Of a stretch of 64,000 nt of DNA, positions 1 through 8,147 are shown in pieces. A model generated the notes under the pieces. That model made no database searches, was not told the DNA's origin, and saw only the letters and a list, made by a program, of their open reading frames with translations. This stretch comes from Pseudoalteromonas piscicida (GTDB taxonomy: Bacteria; Pseudomonadota; Gammaproteobacteria; Enterobacterales; Alteromonadaceae), in the NCBI RefSeq assembly GCF_002744175.1, contig NZ_NKHF01000068.1, positions 1 through 64,000 on the forward strand, read 5' to 3'. The translations under genes and the position numbers were made by a program. Every line of letters begins with the position of its first letter. The first letter of the stretch is position 1.

Positions 1-404
1 CCTCCTCATTGAAGTTTGGAAATAGCTTAATCATTTTACTGAGTTACTGGCAGGTGCATTTTGCTAGACGCTTACCATCATATTACGTGGTAATTGCATA
101 GCGTAGGCTCCTTGCTATTAGTAAACTCTATGAAAGATAGGCAAATATCACACCAACTAAATAAAACGCTTAGGTTTTTTAAGAGATATATATGCGATTA
201 ATTATCAAGTACACCCAAATCCCACCCTGCTTCAGATTGGCGTGTTCTAAAAATATCATTTAAGTTTTAATACTGAAGTGTATTGATGGGGGTCATTGAT
301 TTCCTCTCTTTTTGTACCAGCGTTGATGCAAATAGTAGTGGGTGTAGTGGTCAACTAGTTCCACAGTAGTGATAGGTGTCATCTGTTCGCTTTGATCGGT
401 CTCT
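1..404. other. Left-edge non-coding stretch
   Basis: AT-rich sequence downstream of the NADAR gene. I see no ORF with coding character, no tRNA-like fold and no recognisable terminator or integrase-type recombination site. On the minus strand the bases just after the NADAR stop could begin an integron attC (a GTTTAAC box), but no matching GTTRRRY partner follows within about 140 bases. Confidence 0.4.
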
Positions 405-422
405 TGTTAAACGTCAAATATG
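405..422 (+). repeat. Inverted repeat, left copy, at the end of the NADAR gene
   Basis: An 18-base sequence beginning TGTTAAACGTCAAAT lies over the stop codon of the NADAR gene. Its reverse complement, with one mismatch (17 of 18), occurs at 2076-2093 over the start codon of the upstream PRTase gene. The first 15 bases match perfectly. The repeat therefore brackets the two-gene cassette exactly. It could be a terminal repeat or recombination site, or a chance match. Confidence 0.6.
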
Positions 423-1033
423 TTGATTTGTGGGGCGGCTAAAATATTAGAGTCTGGTTTATTTACTGGCAAAATATCTTGGTTATAGAGTTTAAATTGA
501 GAAATATTTAATGGAGGGACAATCATAAAGCGCTCTTTTTTATTATGTGTAACTTGCTCTCTAAGTTCCATCAGCAATCGCCCTAGCGCATTTACACCAA
601 CATACAAGTTTTGCTCCACAGGTTTTGCCCCCCAGAAGTCATCTTTATTCGAAAGCTCAACAATTGGCATATCCTGTGTACTCAGGAGGAGTGACGAAAA
701 CTCATCCCAATTTTGAGCTAACTTTACTCTTAAACACCACTTCATTACTAAAATTCTAACAGCAAGCCAGTCGTCTCTTGACTGTTCTCTAAATGGTTTG
801 CCTACCATTTTCGCTGTCATAGGACTCCCTTGCGTTAGGATTTTTTCTTGTACATCTGGCAGGTGTGGAAAACGACAAGCTTGATACAGTGCTTCTACGC
901 TTTTAATCGCCACGTTATTTACAACAACAGGAAAACCGCCCGCCATATTTGACAAACCACCCCACTGCTCGGTGGTTTTCTTAAATGCAGCTGCATTTCT
1001 TATGTCATATTGCTTTTTTTCATGTTGTTTCAT
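407..1033 (-). CDS. NADAR-family (YbiA-like) ADP-ribose glycosidase
   Basis: Predicted NADAR domain protein of about 208 aa, formerly DUF1768. Family members cleave N-glycosidic bonds, for example ADP-ribose from guanine in DNA, or riboflavin-pathway intermediates for E. coli YbiA. Visible family marks are the N-terminal GGLSN block, SVEALYQACRF with the candidate catalytic Glu near residue 47, a central DDFWGA block and the C-terminal ALGRLLMELRE block. I start at the ATG at 1033, four bases after the stop of the PRTase gene. A longer reading begins at a TTG at 1081 inside that gene and looks less likely. No strong ribosome site precedes the ATG, so translation may be coupled to the upstream gene. 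Together the two genes suggest a nucleotide-based conflict system; that role is inference. Confidence 0.85.
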   Translation of the reverse strand: MKQHEKKQYDIRNAAAFKKTTEQWGGLSNMAGGFPVVVNNVAIKSVEALYQACRFPHLPDVQEKILTQGSPMTAKMVGKPFREQSRDDWLAVRILVMKWCLRVKLAQNWDEFSSLLLSTQDMPIVELSNKDDFWGAKPVEQNLYVGVNALGRLLMELREQVTHNKKERFMIVPPLNISQFKLYNQDILPVNKPDSNILAAPQINIFDV

Positions 1034-1037
1034 AATA

Positions 1038-2078
1038 CTAGCCGTATGTTTTCCTTTGTAGTAAAGGATACCACTTACCAAACGGATGTGCCGAAGAGTA
1101 ATTAGGGTCCCCCCACCAAAACGCTAATGGGTTGTTATTTGGACAGTTTCGGAAACTAAAAACCGTAGAACCAAAGCCGAATCCATCAAAACGATTGTAG
1201 CCCAATGGCTTAACCACTTCGTTTGGAGATTGGCAGTAACCTAATATTTGTAAGCCCGCTTTGGTAATCGCCAACTCATATTGAGTTCTGCGCTTGCGAG
1301 AGAAAACTTTGTTTTTGAGATCATTCTGAACTCTAAACGTCGGCTCTCGTTCTTGTCCGGCAATGTATTCAAGAGCTTCTGGAATTTCCATTACAACTTC
1401 TTCTGGCCAAAATACATGAGACTTATCTTTATAGGTCAATCGATTTTCAAGTCGAAAATCCTCGATTGACCAGTATTTGAATGTAATGTTTTTTCCGTGT
1501 GTTTCTGCTAACTTTGGCAAAGTCCGCTGTACATACCAAATACCACTTTGATACCACCCCATAAGGACCACACTTATATGACAATTTTCAGGGGCATCGT
1601 TAATAATCCATTGACGAAGATCAGACACTAGGCGATTCCCCGAAAATAGGAAATCATCTAAATATATATAGTGCTCTGAGTGGCTATTTACCTTTGGCTG
1701 CAATCCGTACTTATTTTGAACATGTTCACGTACCAAAGAGACTAATTCAGTCTGGCTATTACCATTTAACTGAACATCGCAAAGAGACACCTTTGACCAA
1801 AAGTCGGCTTGATCCTCTGTAGAAAATTTCGGAGATGTGATCAATGACGATATGAAATTTGAGAATTCTTCTTTTGTAATATATGTACGTTTTAGAATTC
1901 TATTGGTCTCAGCCAAAACAACTTCACGGTCGGCCTCATCAAACTGTTCAATCCATCTTCGAACATGCGCTTCATCTAATCGACCAAACTCTCCATCTGC
2001 ATAATCTACTATTATACTTGATATACTACTGATCAAATCTTCCACGATCCTATCCTTATCAATAATTACAAAACTCAA
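1038..2078 (-). CDS. Predicted phosphoribosyltransferase-like conflict protein (PRTase-CE type)
   Basis: 346-aa protein. The clearest signal is YIYLDDFLFSGNR at about residues 137-149, which fits the PRPP-binding loop of type I phosphoribosyltransferases (a hydrophobic strand, two acidic residues, then a small residue and glycine). Length and layout resemble the PRTase-like family predicted in prokaryotic conflict systems, with a helical N-terminus of about 130 residues and an extra C-terminal region rich in Trp, Phe and Gly. The only start that keeps the full frame is TTG at 2078, because an in-frame stop lies just upstream; a GTG about 11 codons in is an alternative. It is followed directly by the NADAR gene, four bases from stop to start. 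Substrate unknown; defence role inferred. Confidence 0.7.
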   Translation of the reverse strand: MSFVIIDKDRIVEDLISSISSIIVDYADGEFGRLDEAHVRRWIEQFDEADREVVLAETNRILKRTYITKEEFSNFISSLITSPKFSTEDQADFWSKVSLCDVQLNGNSQTELVSLVREHVQNKYGLQPKVNSHSEHYIYLDDFLFSGNRLVSDLRQWIINDAPENCHISVVLMGWYQSGIWYVQRTLPKLAETHGKNITFKYWSIEDFRLENRLTYKDKSHVFWPEEVVMEIPEALEYIAGQEREPTFRVQNDLKNKVFSRKRRTQYELAITKAGLQILGYCQSPNEVVKPLGYNRFDGFGFGSTVFSFRNCPNNNPLAFWWGDPNYSSAHPFGKWYPLLQRKTYG

Positions 2079-2093
2079 ATTTGACGTTTAACA
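2076..2093 (-). repeat. Inverted repeat, right copy, over the PRTase start
   Basis: Reverse complement of the 405-422 sequence with one mismatch. It covers the TTG start codon of the PRTase gene and the bases before it. With its partner it encloses the two-gene cassette of about 1.65 kb. No direct target duplication outside the two copies was seen. Confidence 0.6.
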
Positions 2094-2314
2094 CCCCCAC
2101 TCACCGGAGTTTTAGGTGCGGAGCGAGTAAAATTTCCGAGTGCAGTGGCTTTTTAGTTTTTATTTGCTGCATACAGACTTATCAGCGACAACCCTTACGA
2201 ATTAGCAATTTGGTAAAATTACGCCAATTTTGATATTTCTCTGAAACCTATTGCCGCAGCTTTTACAAACAAAGAAGTAAGGTGGTCTAGGATAAAGCCC
2301 TGCCATAAATCACT

Positions 2315-2512
2315 TCAATTCTTTTCCATTACTATTTCTGCTTCATACTCTGTTCCATCTGGTGTTTTAACCTTTGTCTTTCCTTTGATCGAGTAGCCGT
2401 TATAGATTGCGTAGATAAAAGTCGTGCCAACACCAAGAGCGATTATCGCTGTTAATGTTGAGCCACCGGCCACTAAGCCGACAGCACCTGCCCCCCAACA
2501 ACAGGATTCCAA
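2315..2512 (-). CDS. C-terminal half of a small membrane protein, in a shifted frame
   Basis: This frame encodes a glycine-rich hydrophobic segment (GAGAVGLVAGGS followed by a second hydrophobic stretch) and a charged tail ending GTEYEAEIVMEKN. The only start available is a TTG inside the preceding ORF and there is no ribosome site. The content reads as the continuation of the ORF at 2473-2691: a minus-one shift at the run of six G (complement of 2491-2496), or one extra G, would join ...NPVVGG to AGAVGLVAGG. I take it as the distal part of one gene of roughly 126 aa. Function unknown. Confidence 0.45.
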   Translation of the reverse strand: MESCCWGAGAVGLVAGGSTLTAIIALGVGTTFIYAIYNGYSIKGKTKVKTPDGTEYEAEIVMEKN

Positions 2513-2691
2513 AAGTTGGTTGCTGCAACACCTGCTGCTCCGATAGCTGTAACTAATGCGGCTTTAGAAGCTGTTTTAACTGTTTCAATATTTGAAGCTA
2601 GGTCTGGATTAATAATGATAATTTTACGAGTATCTCGTTCCACTGCCCGCTTCAATTCTTCTTTTGTATTGACTACTGCGTAATCGTCCAT
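2473..2691 (-). CDS. Small membrane protein, N-terminal part, probably frameshifted
   Basis: The 72-aa ORF starts at an ATG. It has a charged N-terminus (DDYAVVNTKEELKRAVE), a predicted strand IIIINPDL, then an Ala-rich hydrophobic helix, and stops soon after FWNP. The last residues (QVLSA) look out of frame, because the alternative frame continues a glycine-rich membrane segment. The run of six G at the junction is a likely site of a real indel, a phase-variable tract or programmed slippage. I do not recognise the family. It lies between the PRTase cassette and a gene-free stretch, so it may be accessory DNA. Confidence 0.45.
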   Translation of the reverse strand: MDDYAVVNTKEELKRAVERDTRKIIIINPDLASNIETVKTASKAALVTAIGAAGVAATNFWNPVVGGQVLSA

Positions 2692-2693
2692 TT

Positions 2694-3501
2694 TAAACTC
2701 CGTTTCTGATGTGAAATCTAACAGCTAATTAGCATGAACTCTTGAATATCCTACTTACCTACAAGTAAAAGCAACAATTATCAAGTCTTCTCTTGGCTCG
2801 CTAAGAACTAGTTGCAACTAGCTAAAGTATTAAAAGTACTCAACTTTAAATATCACAGGTGAGGTATCTGAGACCTTTTCACTTCTCATTGTATAGCAAA
2901 TTTGCAACATACTTTTATCATTTATATTGAATAATTTAAATTACACTACATTACACATTCGCATTGCTTTCTCTTGATCGCGGCACAAGTAACCCAATTG
3001 CTGACATTCTTAACGATTCGAGAGACCATTAAATACCTATCTTGAATTCATCAATAGGGTGTAGCTCTGTGCACTCTCGCTGTTTACTCACGACGTCCTA
3101 TCAGATGAACTTAAGGCTTATCAACTTGCGAATATAGGCAACAACAACCAAAGTACTCACTGCTCGTGGTGTTCCTAAGCATGCCTACGGCTTGCTATTT
3201 CATCCTTGATATCTGTTTGTAAACACGAGAAATCTTAATCGTTTCAATCAAATCTGATTGTACGTGCTTTTATGGTTTTTAACTGTTTGAAAATAAAGTG
3301 CTTTATTCCATTCGTCGACAGCAAAAAAGATTTATCTTGAGAATCAAAATTACTCAATTGCTAAGTGCGATATTTAAGATTACAACTACTCCACTTTAAT
3401 GTGGGCCTTTGAATTTGCCCACTAACCCTATGTTAAATCGTGGGGTGCCTAAACCATCATGTACTGATGTGCCAACGCATCGCCACCTAAGGATTATTTA
3501 G
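2694..3501. other. About 800 bp without a convincing gene
   Basis: Both strands are broken by frequent stops. Near 3100-3175 one plus-strand frame reads SDELKAYQLANIGNNNQS before a stop, which looks coding-like and may be a decayed gene fragment, but I cannot name it. A hairpin with arms GTGGGC/GCCCAC lies at 3401-3422, about 80 bases upstream of the RimK-like gene, without a following T run; it may be a leader structure of that transcript. Confidence 0.35.
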
Positions 3502-4950
3502 ATGCTATCTACTCTGTTCGTTGTTGATCAAAATGCAGATGTACTGCCTTTGGCAAATAACGTAGTGACGTTTGAAACGTATTTGCAAGAGTACCCAAAG
3601 CTCGGTGAATCAAAACTTCGAGTGATTAATTTATGTGACTGTGACCGTTATTTAAGCCAAGGTTATTACTGCTCTTTACTTGCTGAAGCGCGTAATCACC
3701 AAGTGCTTCCGAGTCTAAAAGTTATTAACGGTTTACGTGATGGCGATAATGCGTTGTTTTTATCGCAAGCTTGGTTTGATAAGCGTGGGATAGCGATTAC
3801 TGATGACGCTGAGTTGATCATTTGTATGGGCGAAACCCAACAGCCAGAGTTTAGTAAGTTGGCGGCGTATTTATTTCAGCAATTTCCAGCGCCTTTACTA
3901 AAAGTGACACTACAGCAGCAAGACAAAGGCGTGCGTGTGCAGGTGCAGCGACGCGACTTTTCGACTCTGCAGGTGGCGCAGCTTGAGTTTTGTACTCAAG
4001 TATTAGGTCATGTGCATGCCACTCAGTGGAACAAACGTAAGAGTCACAAAAAGTATCGCTGGGATATTGCGATGCTGGTGGACCACGATGAAAAGTTGCC
4101 GCCAAGTAATAAAGGGGCGATCAGCCGCTTTGTTAAAGCCGGTGAAAAGCTTGGCATTAAAGTACATCCATTAGAAGCGGCCGAGTTATACAACTTAGGC
4201 CAATACGATGGGCTATTTATTCGTGAAACCACAGCGATTGACCACCATACTTATCGCCTTGCGCAAGAAGCAGAGCAAAAAGATTTAGTGGTAATTGATG
4301 ACCCAAGCTCGATCCTACGCTGTTGTAATAAGGTGTTTTTGCATGATGCCTTTAATTACAAGAAGGTGCCAAGTTTAGAAACGCGATTTGTGAGTCAGTG
4401 TAATGAACAAGTAATCGATAAACTTGTTGCTGAGTTATCGCTACCTATGGTGCTTAAAATGCCTGAGAGTTCGTTCTCAAAAGGCGTATTTAAAGTAAAA
4501 ACCAAAGAAGAGCTTGGCGAACGTTTACAAGAGCTGATGAGCGTTTCTGCGATTGTGCTGGCGCAAGCTTACTTATACACAGATTACGACTGGCGTATTG
4601 GGGTGTTAAACGGCCGTGCGATCTACGCATGCCGTTACCATATGGCACGTAACCATTGGCAAATCTATAACCATGAGTCAAAACGTAATTTCTCGGGTGG
4701 GTTTGACACGTTACCAACGTTTGAAGTGCCAAAGGCGGTGTTACGTGCAGCGTTAAAAGCGGCGGCAGTCGTGGGTAATGGTTTGTATGGTATTGATATT
4801 AAAGAGCACAACGGCAAAGCCTACGTGCTTGAAGTAAACGACAACCCGAATATTGATCAAGGGGTTGAAGACAAATATCTCGGTGACGAGCTGTACATGC
4901 AAGTGATGTCTGAATTTTCAAGACGTCTTGAAGCGAGAGGTAAAAAGTAA
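3502..4950 (+). CDS. RimK-like ATP-grasp ligase with RLAN-type N-terminal domain
   Basis: 482-aa protein. Residues 1 to about 170 resemble the RimK-like ATP-grasp N-terminal (RLAN) domain. From about 190 on is an ATP-grasp ligase: the ATP-binding region includes LPMVLKMPESSFSKGVFKV, and near the C-terminus YVLEVNDNPNIDQG carries the acidic and Asn metal-binding residues typical of the fold. RimK-family enzymes add amino acids, often glutamate, to carboxyl groups of proteins or small molecules. The start has AAGGA nine bases upstream. The stop TAA overlaps the ATG of the next gene (TAATG), so the two proteins are probably made together. Predicted to form a peptide-tagging or peptide-metabolite system with the GNAT/C39 protein; the substrate is unknown. 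Confidence 0.85.
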   Translation: MLSTLFVVDQNADVLPLANNVVTFETYLQEYPKLGESKLRVINLCDCDRYLSQGYYCSLLAEARNHQVLPSLKVINGLRDGDNALFLSQAWFDKRGIAITDDAELIICMGETQQPEFSKLAAYLFQQFPAPLLKVTLQQQDKGVRVQVQRRDFSTLQVAQLEFCTQVLGHVHATQWNKRKSHKKYRWDIAMLVDHDEKLPPSNKGAISRFVKAGEKLGIKVHPLEAAELYNLGQYDGLFIRETTAIDHHTYRLAQEAEQKDLVVIDDPSSILRCCNKVFLHDAFNYKKVPSLETRFVSQCNEQVIDKLVAELSLPMVLKMPESSFSKGVFKVKTKEELGERLQELMSVSAIVLAQAYLYTDYDWRIGVLNGRAIYACRYHMARNHWQIYNHESKRNFSGGFDTLPTFEVPKAVLRAALKAAAVVGNGLYGIDIKEHNGKAYVLEVNDNPNIDQGVEDKYLGDELYMQVMSEFSRRLEARGKK

Positions 4951-6059
4951 TGTTGCAAGCCGCGTTGGTGCTTGAAAAGGCGACACTGCAAGATTTAACT
5001 GAGCTGAATGCGCTAGAGCAAAGCTGCTTTAGTGCAGATAGACTGAGTCGTCGCCAACTCAAGCATTACATCAGTTTTGAACATAGCCTGCTGCTCACTG
5101 CAAAGTTGGCAGGGGAACTTGTGGGCTATGGGCTGCTTTGGTTGCACCAAGGAACGCGGCTAGCAAGGCTTTATTCATTGGCGGTATCGCCTCATCATCA
5201 AGGAAAAGGGATCGCACGCCAGCTGATGTCAGAGCTTGAAGCCAGAGCGGGTGAAATGGGCTGGTTATATATGCGTTTAGAAGTGGCTAAACGTAATGAC
5301 GCGGCCATCGGCTTATATAAACGCATGGGTTATCGTGTGTTTGGCGAGTATCAAAACTATTATGCGGATCATGACGACGCCCTAAGAATGCAAAAATGCG
5401 TGCGTAAGCTGTCGCAAAAGGCGGTGTTGCATCAGGCACCTTGGTATCAGCAAACAACGGAATTTACCTGCGGACCGGCGTCACTGATGATGGCAATGGC
5501 AAGTATAGATCCAGGCTGTATGGGCGATCAGGCCTTAGAGCTTGAGATATGGCGTGAAGCGACCACCATCTTTATGACCGCAGGCCACGGTGGCTGTCAC
5601 CCATTTGGTTTGGCACTTGCGGCAGAGCGCCGTGGTTTTGCGGCAGAGGTGATGGTGAATACGGCGGGCCCGCTATTTTTAGATGGCGTGAGAAGCGCGC
5701 AAAAAAAACAGGTGATGACCTTAGTTCATGAGCAATTCCGTCAAGAGTGTGAATATCGTGATATTGCTATTCACCAAGCCGATGTAAAGCTTGAACAGGT
5801 TGAGCAATGGTTATTGCAGGGCAGTGCGGTATTGGCTTTGATCAGCACTTATCGGCTAAACGGTAAAAAAGCGCCGCATTGGGTGCTTATAACGGGGTTG
5901 GATGAGTTGTGTTTATATCTTAATGACCCAGATGTCGAGGACGATCAAAACCCTATCGACTGCCAGCAAGTACCCATCGCAAGGTCGGATTTTGAAAAAA
6001 TGATGACGTTTGGTGCAAGCAAGTTAAGTGCGCTGGTGGTGTTGCACGAGTCATTTTAA
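4950..6059 (+). CDS. GNAT acetyltransferase fused to C39-like peptidase
   Basis: 369-aa two-domain protein. Residues 1 to about 150 form a GNAT acyl-CoA acetyltransferase: LYSLAVSPHHQGKGIARQLM contains the QGKGIA acetyl-CoA pyrophosphate loop, and AAIGLYKRMGYRVFGEY is the usual C-terminal motif. Residues from about 165 resemble the C39-like (DUF3335) papain-fold peptidases, with a candidate catalytic Cys in TEFTCGPAS, His in APHWVLITG and Asp in LNDPD. It overlaps the stop of the RimK-like ligase by one base. Linked ligase, acyltransferase and peptidase functions suggest modification and trimming of a peptide. A strong terminator follows. Confidence 0.85.
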   Translation: MLQAALVLEKATLQDLTELNALEQSCFSADRLSRRQLKHYISFEHSLLLTAKLAGELVGYGLLWLHQGTRLARLYSLAVSPHHQGKGIARQLMSELEARAGEMGWLYMRLEVAKRNDAAIGLYKRMGYRVFGEYQNYYADHDDALRMQKCVRKLSQKAVLHQAPWYQQTTEFTCGPASLMMAMASIDPGCMGDQALELEIWREATTIFMTAGHGGCHPFGLALAAERRGFAAEVMVNTAGPLFLDGVRSAQKKQVMTLVHEQFRQECEYRDIAIHQADVKLEQVEQWLLQGSAVLALISTYRLNGKKAPHWVLITGLDELCLYLNDPDVEDDQNPIDCQQVPIARSDFEKMMTFGASKLSALVVLHESF

Positions 6060-6080
6060 ATAACGTTTTCGGTTATAAGT

Positions 6081-6109
6081 CAAAGGGCCTGCATCGGCCC
6101 TTTGTTTTT
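6081..6109 (+). terminator. Rho-independent terminator after the GNAT/C39 gene
   Basis: Perfect stem CAAAGGGCC / GGCCCTTTG with a six-base loop, followed by a T run. It ends the ligase/acetyltransferase transcript; on the other strand no T run follows. Confidence 0.85.
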
Positions 6110-6124
6110 AGCGGTAAATAGCGT

Positions 6125-7963
6125 TTATAACGTTTTCAAAAACTCAACGATTTGCCATTTTTCATTGTCACTTAACGTAGTGCCGTAAACGTGGCCGCTG
6201 TTATCATTGCCTGGCATAACCTCACCGCTGGCTTTGTTTACTTTAAACTCGTTCATGCCTTGATGGGTAATATAGCCAACGTTGATAGGATCGAATTCGC
6301 GACTGCCAACCCAGAAAGTATCCGGACGCGACTCTGGTGATTGTAATAGCGACCATAGGTTTGGCACAGAGCCATTATGTAAATAAGGTGCGGTAGCCCA
6401 AATTCCATTTAACGGCCTTGCTTTGTAGACACCCGCGTCGTAGAAACCATCAACACAATCTTCATTAGTGTTAGGACTCAACTTGTGTCTATTTTCGAGG
6501 TAGACTTTAAGGCGCTCTTCAATGGACTTTTTGACCGTGGTTTTTTGACCATCTGGCCCTGTTCTCTCTGCGACTAAGCCAGCCTCAATTGCTTTGATAG
6601 GATCTTTTAAGACTAAACCAACCACACCGTTGACTGGAATATCAATGGCGCTATCCACTGCTTGGAATTTGTCACCAATAAGAATATCAGTCTTAGTGCC
6701 TTCTAAAAATAAGGTCTTGGCCATATGACAGCTGGCGTTGTTTGACATAGTGGGATCGGTGCCAACCTCTTTCACTGGCACTTTGACCGCTTCGTAATCT
6801 TTAAGTAGATTTTTTTGGTCAATTAATTGATGGCAGCTGGCACAGTTTGCTTGAAATAGCAGCTTTCCTTGTGCCGCTTTGTTGGTGTCAATTCCCGGAA
6901 AATATTGTTCCGGCCAAGCGGGAGGGAGTAGCGTTTTTACCCAAGCTTCTAGCTGCCCTAATCCTTGTAGGTCAACGGTTGAGCTGTAACGCGCATGTTT
7001 TCCCCATACTCGTTGCCAAACCGGTGCCTCTTCGATAGACAGCGAACCAAAAACGCCTACCACTTCACCTATGTTTCTAACGAGTGGGCCAATGACTGGT
7101 ACATTTGGTGCTGAGGCATTCCACTGCACTACATTGGATTGGTGCGTCCCCCATAAAAATGGATAGGAAACCGGTGCGGTAGGAGCATTTTTATTATTGA
7201 GATCATCAAGCGCAAATGCCGTACCAGCGTTTTGAATATTGCCAAAGGCGTCAAGTCGGGCATAGCTGGTGAAATCGTCTGGGTAGTCCTCGGGCAAGTC
7301 ATTAACGGTTTGTCGCTCGGCGGTTGCAAGCGCCACATGCTTGAGATCATCTCGTAAATCATCAATTAATGCTTGCGATGCCCCTTCTTTTAATACGCGC
7401 ATCGCGAAACGGCTAAATTTTTGATTATCGTTTAAGGTTGCTTCTAACGCCGCATTTAGACGACTGAAGAAAAGCACAAAGTTAGCAAGTGTAGGCGCTC
7501 CTTCTACTAAGATTTTGGTTCCCTGATAGTCAATTTGGTTGGTATGACACGCAGCACAAGTCATACCGACCCAAGCTTGTCCTGTGGTTTGATTGTTGTG
7601 TACAGCAAAGCCGATAGGCAAGCCCGATGGGTTATTGGCTGCGGTTTTACTGGGTAAATAGCGCAGCATTTCCATATGTTCGCTATCGCGAAAGAGCTTT
7701 TTACTGTTGGGCTGCTCTAGCCAAGTGAACCAAGTGTAGGGAATGATTTGTGACCCTTGCCCTGTGAACCAAAAGTCTTGCCGCAGTTTATCTGACCACC
7801 CCTGATTAAGCCAAACCCGCTCAGGCACTTGACCTGACTCTGTAACCGGGTCGAGCGTTTCTTTGGGGACTGAGGGTTTTTTACTTGGTGAGCTACAACT
7901 TGCAAGGAACAGTGTACAAGCCACTGCCGCACTTACATACTTTATTACTAGTCTATTGTTCAT
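6125..7963 (-). CDS. RoxA-like dihaem cytochrome c lipoprotein
   Basis: 612 aa. The N-terminus has a lipoprotein signal with the lipobox LASC, Cys near residue 23, so it is predicted to be anchored on the periplasmic side. Two c-type haem motifs are visible, CAACH (about 136-140) and CASCH (about 374-378). A third similar site, NASCH, lacks the first Cys. The segment LNGIWATAPYLHNGSVPNL and the overall length match the dihaem peroxidase family that includes the rubber oxygenase RoxA, rather than the short MauG/CcpA enzymes. Role in this organism unknown; oxidation of a polymer or a peroxidase-like reaction are both possible. Divergently transcribed from the haem-protein gene at 8148, which suggests a shared redox function. 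Confidence 0.85.
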   Translation of the reverse strand: MNNRLVIKYVSAAVACTLFLASCSSPSKKPSVPKETLDPVTESGQVPERVWLNQGWSDKLRQDFWFTGQGSQIIPYTWFTWLEQPNSKKLFRDSEHMEMLRYLPSKTAANNPSGLPIGFAVHNNQTTGQAWVGMTCAACHTNQIDYQGTKILVEGAPTLANFVLFFSRLNAALEATLNDNQKFSRFAMRVLKEGASQALIDDLRDDLKHVALATAERQTVNDLPEDYPDDFTSYARLDAFGNIQNAGTAFALDDLNNKNAPTAPVSYPFLWGTHQSNVVQWNASAPNVPVIGPLVRNIGEVVGVFGSLSIEEAPVWQRVWGKHARYSSTVDLQGLGQLEAWVKTLLPPAWPEQYFPGIDTNKAAQGKLLFQANCASCHQLIDQKNLLKDYEAVKVPVKEVGTDPTMSNNASCHMAKTLFLEGTKTDILIGDKFQAVDSAIDIPVNGVVGLVLKDPIKAIEAGLVAERTGPDGQKTTVKKSIEERLKVYLENRHKLSPNTNEDCVDGFYDAGVYKARPLNGIWATAPYLHNGSVPNLWSLLQSPESRPDTFWVGSREFDPINVGYITHQGMNEFKVNKASGEVMPGNDNSGHVYGTTLSDNEKWQIVEFLKTL

Positions 7964-8147
7964 GTTGAACTGTCCGTGACGGTGGAAGTATCCATTACCT
8001 TAGTACAGTTTAGTTAACAATCAAGTTACACGATATTACATGTGCCTTTCAAAATAGAGGCTAGGAAATCTCACCTTTCTAAATGTGAAATATTTATGTA
8101 AATTTATTTGTTTACACTATATTTACTTTATTTGTTTGGGAGCGGTT

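Noticed and set aside
406-419. Integron attC site at the cassette end
   Set aside because: The GTTTAAC box has no matching GTTRRRY partner or L-box pairing within 140 bases, and no integrase is in view.
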